Source: JBBDYH01 sp040901795 (GTDB lineage: Bacteria > Planctomycetota > Planctomycetia > Pirellulales > JALHPA01). Taken from it: a stretch of 61,631 nucleotides of DNA. Each line of letters begins with the position of its first letter. Position 1 is the first letter of the stretch. The position numbers were made by a program, and so were the translations under genes. This document shows positions 59,690 through 61,631 of this stretch, piece by piece. The DNA is taken from the NCBI GenBank assembly GCA_040901795.1, contig JBBDYH010000168.1:1-61631 (forward strand), given 5' to 3'. Under the pieces are notes generated by a model, which worked only from the letters and a program-made list of their open reading frames with translations, did no database searches and had not been told where the DNA came from.

Positions 59690-60463
59690 TCAGTGGCTCT
59701 TCAGCTCTTTCACCTTAATGCCCCGATAGCGCACGAACTCCTTGGTGTGGTTTCCCCCACCGTGGACTTGCAATGCGATGCCGCCTTCCGCCGGATGCCG
59801 CGGCTCGGTGGCGGGGTCCTGCCACTGCATGAACCGCACGCCGTTGACCCAGGTGGTGATCTTGGGCGGGTTGCCTTCGATCCTGGCGCGGAACGTATTC
59901 CACTCGCCGTGCTTCCAAAAAGTTGGCCATTGCTCAGCCGTCACGGGCAGCGGGTTCTCCTCGTTGGCGACCTCGGTGATGATCGAAGGCGTGTCCCCGA
60001 AGGAGTAGTTCCGCTCGTGGAAGCCGCGGCGGAACCCTTCACCATACAGCCCGCCCACGCTGCCGTCTTTGTGATAATCGACCAGATATTGATACGCCAC
60101 GCCACGCTCGGTGCTGCGGAGGAACAGCCCGCTGTCGGGGCCATAATCATTGCTCATCTCGACAATCACCTCGAAATCGCCGTACTGCTTGTCGGTGATG
60201 ATGATGCCGCCGTTGCCGGGGATATCTTGGCTGCCGAGGATGGCGCCTTCTTCGACAACCCAGCGGCCACCGGTTTTGTTGCCGCTTGCTCGACTATGCC
60301 CGGTTTGGGCGCTCACATGCCAGCCTTTGAGCGTCTTGCCATCGAAGATCGAGACGAAACCCGAGTCGTCGAGCTTCTCTCGTTTGGCGTCCAGATCATC
60401 AGAGCGTGCGGTTGCAATGGCGGCGAGCATCAGCAATAGCGAAGCGCGCAAGTGGCGTGTCAT
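59690..60463 (-). CDS. DUF1080 (3-keto-disaccharide hydrolase) protein, exported
   Basis: A 257-residue secreted protein. The signal peptide is MTRHLRASLLLMLAAIATA. The DUF1080 concanavalin-like fold has 'FVSIFDGKTLKGWHV', 'GRWVVEEGAILGSQ', 'FEVIVEMSNDYGPDSGLFLRS', 'EWNTFRARIEGNPPKITTWVNG' and 'GGIALQVHGGGN'. Members cleave 3-keto-glycosides in the periplasm. No oxidoreductase partner gene is adjacent. Confidence 0.9.
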   Translation of the reverse strand: MTRHLRASLLLMLAAIATARSDDLDAKREKLDDSGFVSIFDGKTLKGWHVSAQTGHSRASGNKTGGRWVVEEGAILGSQDIPGNGGIIITDKQYGDFEVIVEMSNDYGPDSGLFLRSTERGVAYQYLVDYHKDGSVGGLYGEGFRRGFHERNYSFGDTPSIITEVANEENPLPVTAEQWPTFWKHGEWNTFRARIEGNPPKITTWVNGVRFMQWQDPATEPRHPAEGGIALQVHGGGNHTKEFVRYRGIKVKELKSH

Positions 60464-60702
60464 GGCGAGTCCTTTTTGACAAGCAGGGACGAGAACTGAG
60501 ACATTGGTATCAGAATTGAGCGGACGCGCCTTTTGGAGTGCGGCGACTCGTCGTCGCTTTGGATTTCAAAGATGCATTTCCTGGTTAGGGCGTTTTCGGC
60601 ACACTTGCCTCAACCGAAATCCAAAGCTGTGACAAGTCACAGCACTCCAAATAGCGCCAGCCGCGCTTGTTATGTTGCCAAAGTTACCGTGCGAATCAAG
60701 TC
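60464..60702. other. Intergenic region with a 120-bp inverted element
   Basis: Between the divergent DUF1080 and amidohydrolase genes. It holds the element 60532-60651; no promoter is obvious. Confidence 0.6.
60532..60651. repeat. 120-bp element with nested inverted repeats
   Basis: Outer arms TTTGGAGTGC (60532-60541) and GCACTCCAAA (60642-60651), inner arms GCTTTGGATTTC and GAAATCCAAAGC. Each half also contains its own hairpin (e.g. CTGTGAC-AA-GTCACAG). A half copy is at 52920-52955. Confidence 0.9.
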
Positions 60703-61557
60703 ATGAGCCAAAGTTTGCGGATCGACGCCCACCACCACTTCTGGAGAATTGGCCAATACGCCTACCCCTGGATTGAGCCGGCCGGCGTGTTGGATCGGAG
60801 CTTCGGGCCCGACGAACTCGCGCCGTTGCTTGCCCAGCATCAGATCGGGCGGTCGGTGCTCGTCCAGACAATCGCGTCGCTTGACGAGACGCGCTGGTTT
60901 TTGGAATTGGCCGAGCGGCATCCGTGGATCGCAGGAGTCGTTGGCTGGGTCGATCTGACCGACGTGGCCGTGGACGACACGCTCGATGAGCTGATCACGC
61001 GGCACGGACCGCGGCTTGTCGGCCTGCGACACAATTTACACGACGAGCCGGACGATCGCTGGATATTGCGCGAGGACGTGTTGCGCGGCTTGGCGGCGGT
61101 GGCCGGTCGCGGTTTGGCGTACGACCTGTTGATTCGGCCGCGGCACCTGCCGGTTGTACTGGAGCTCATCAGCAGGCAGCCGGGTCTGCGGCTGGTCATC
61201 GACCATGCGGCAAAGCCGGCAATCGCCGCCAGGATGTGGGACGATTGGGCCACATCGCTGGCGGAAGTCGCCCGCCATCCGCGCGTGTTTTGCAAGCTGT
61301 CGGGCTTGATTACCGAAGCGGATCACGAGTGCTGGCAGCCGGCCGACCTGAAGCCGTACATCGACCATGTGCTGGCCATGTTCGGACCGGCGCGCGTCAT
61401 GTTCGGCAGCGACTGGCCGGTATGCCTGCTGGCGGGATCGTACGAGCGCGTCGTCGACGCGGTTGAATGCAACATCGCAGGACTGAATGCGAGCGAGCGA
61501 AAGCAGCTCTTCGGCGCCACCGCGGAGGAGTTTTATGGGTTGCAGCGCGGATCGTAG
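60703..61557 (+). CDS. TIM-barrel amidohydrolase (L-fuconolactonase-like)
   Basis: A 284-residue metal-dependent hydrolase of the amidohydrolase_2 group. Motifs: 'IDAHHHFW' at the N-terminus, 'LRHNLHDEPDDRW' in the middle, 'LVIDHAAKP' and 'VMFGSDWPVCLL' at the end, which carry the metal and substrate residues of COG3618. L-fuconolactonase activity is the best-known role; lactones of sugar acids are likely substrates. ATG 60703 aligns with the family start; a TTG at 60667 is less likely. Confidence 0.87.
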   Translation: MSQSLRIDAHHHFWRIGQYAYPWIEPAGVLDRSFGPDELAPLLAQHQIGRSVLVQTIASLDETRWFLELAERHPWIAGVVGWVDLTDVAVDDTLDELITRHGPRLVGLRHNLHDEPDDRWILREDVLRGLAAVAGRGLAYDLLIRPRHLPVVLELISRQPGLRLVIDHAAKPAIAARMWDDWATSLAEVARHPRVFCKLSGLITEADHECWQPADLKPYIDHVLAMFGPARVMFGSDWPVCLLAGSYERVVDAVECNIAGLNASERKQLFGATAEEFYGLQRGS

Positions 61558-61560
61558 TCC

Positions 61561-61631
61561 GCCCGCCGCGGCGGGCGGGAGTGTAGCCATCACGCTCCGC
61601 GTGATGAACCCAGGCTCGTCACGCGGAGCGT
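61561..61631. repeat. Palindromes at the window end
   Basis: GCCCGCC-GC-GGCGGGC (61561-61576), GTGTAG, then ATCACGC-TCC-GCGTGAT (61589-61605). A further TCACGCGGAGCGT runs off the window edge. Confidence 0.88.

Overview
The window looks like a draft contig of a Planctomycetota bacterium, probably Pirellulales. The basis is the gene content: paired DUF1549/DUF1553 and DUF1501 proteins, a DUF1080 protein, a ThuA-like protein, a TAT-exported sugar phosphate isomerase, and a giant exoprotein with the planctomycete LEPR-XLL type N-terminus and a dockerin-like repeat. It is GC-rich with many non-ATG or SD-less starts. A run of ten N followed by 17 C (50895-50921) marks an assembly gap. No rRNA, tRNA, CRISPR array or transposase gene was found.

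Layout. 1-11.7 kb: CBS protein, secreted coiled-coil protein, LEPR-XLL metzincin/CAP exoprotein, PIG-L deacetylase, nitroreductase, GH2 glycosidase. 11.8-21.4 kb: a leftward signalling block made of a 2091-aa poly-HAMP hybrid kinase, a second hybrid kinase, a small winged-helix-like protein and two DUF5985-type membrane proteins. 21.8-23.9 kb: a YetF-like membrane pair and a thioredoxin-reductase-like flavoprotein. 23.9-25.5 kb: a small accessory patch (HEPN protein plus partner, and a GmrSD/DUF262 remnant). 25.8-32.8 kb: JmjC oxygenase, AcpS, TrpS, PyrD, HU, YkgJ. 32.8-36 kb: a molybdopterin set (moaD, antitoxin-like gene, moaE, moaA) with a cysteine desulfurase. 36-42.3 kb: YdiJ-like FAD/Fe-S dehydrogenase, membrane proteins, FolE, Lon-N protein, DUF309. 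42.5-50.7 kb: ThuA, isomerase, ABC exporter, DUF1549/1553 and DUF1501. 51.2-61.6 kb: CarA, a truncated HNH cassette, a four-gene GTPase cassette (coiled-coil, FGE-like, GTPase, GAP1-like), AsnS, DUF1080 and an amidohydrolase.

The most unusual signal lies between the genes. Several families of tiny palindromes and short tandem arrays punctuate gene borders. One family of 11 copies keeps a constant flank (TTGGAGTT) and an almost constant tetraloop while its 5-bp stem changes with compensatory substitutions, so the hairpin itself appears to be selected. Unrelated heptamer words, always with period 7, abut start or stop codons (trpS, pyrD, the JmjC gene, moaA, the TrxR-like gene). Hairpins of this kind also lie in frame inside two coding sequences, in the LEPR-XLL tail and in the GAP1-like protein.

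The best candidate for a little-described functional system is the 52960-57412 GTPase/FGE/GAP1/coiled-coil cassette, which resembles the GTPase-centred conflict systems predicted computationally. The HEPN pair at 23912-25035 comes second. All assignments rest on reading motifs by eye; no database search was run.
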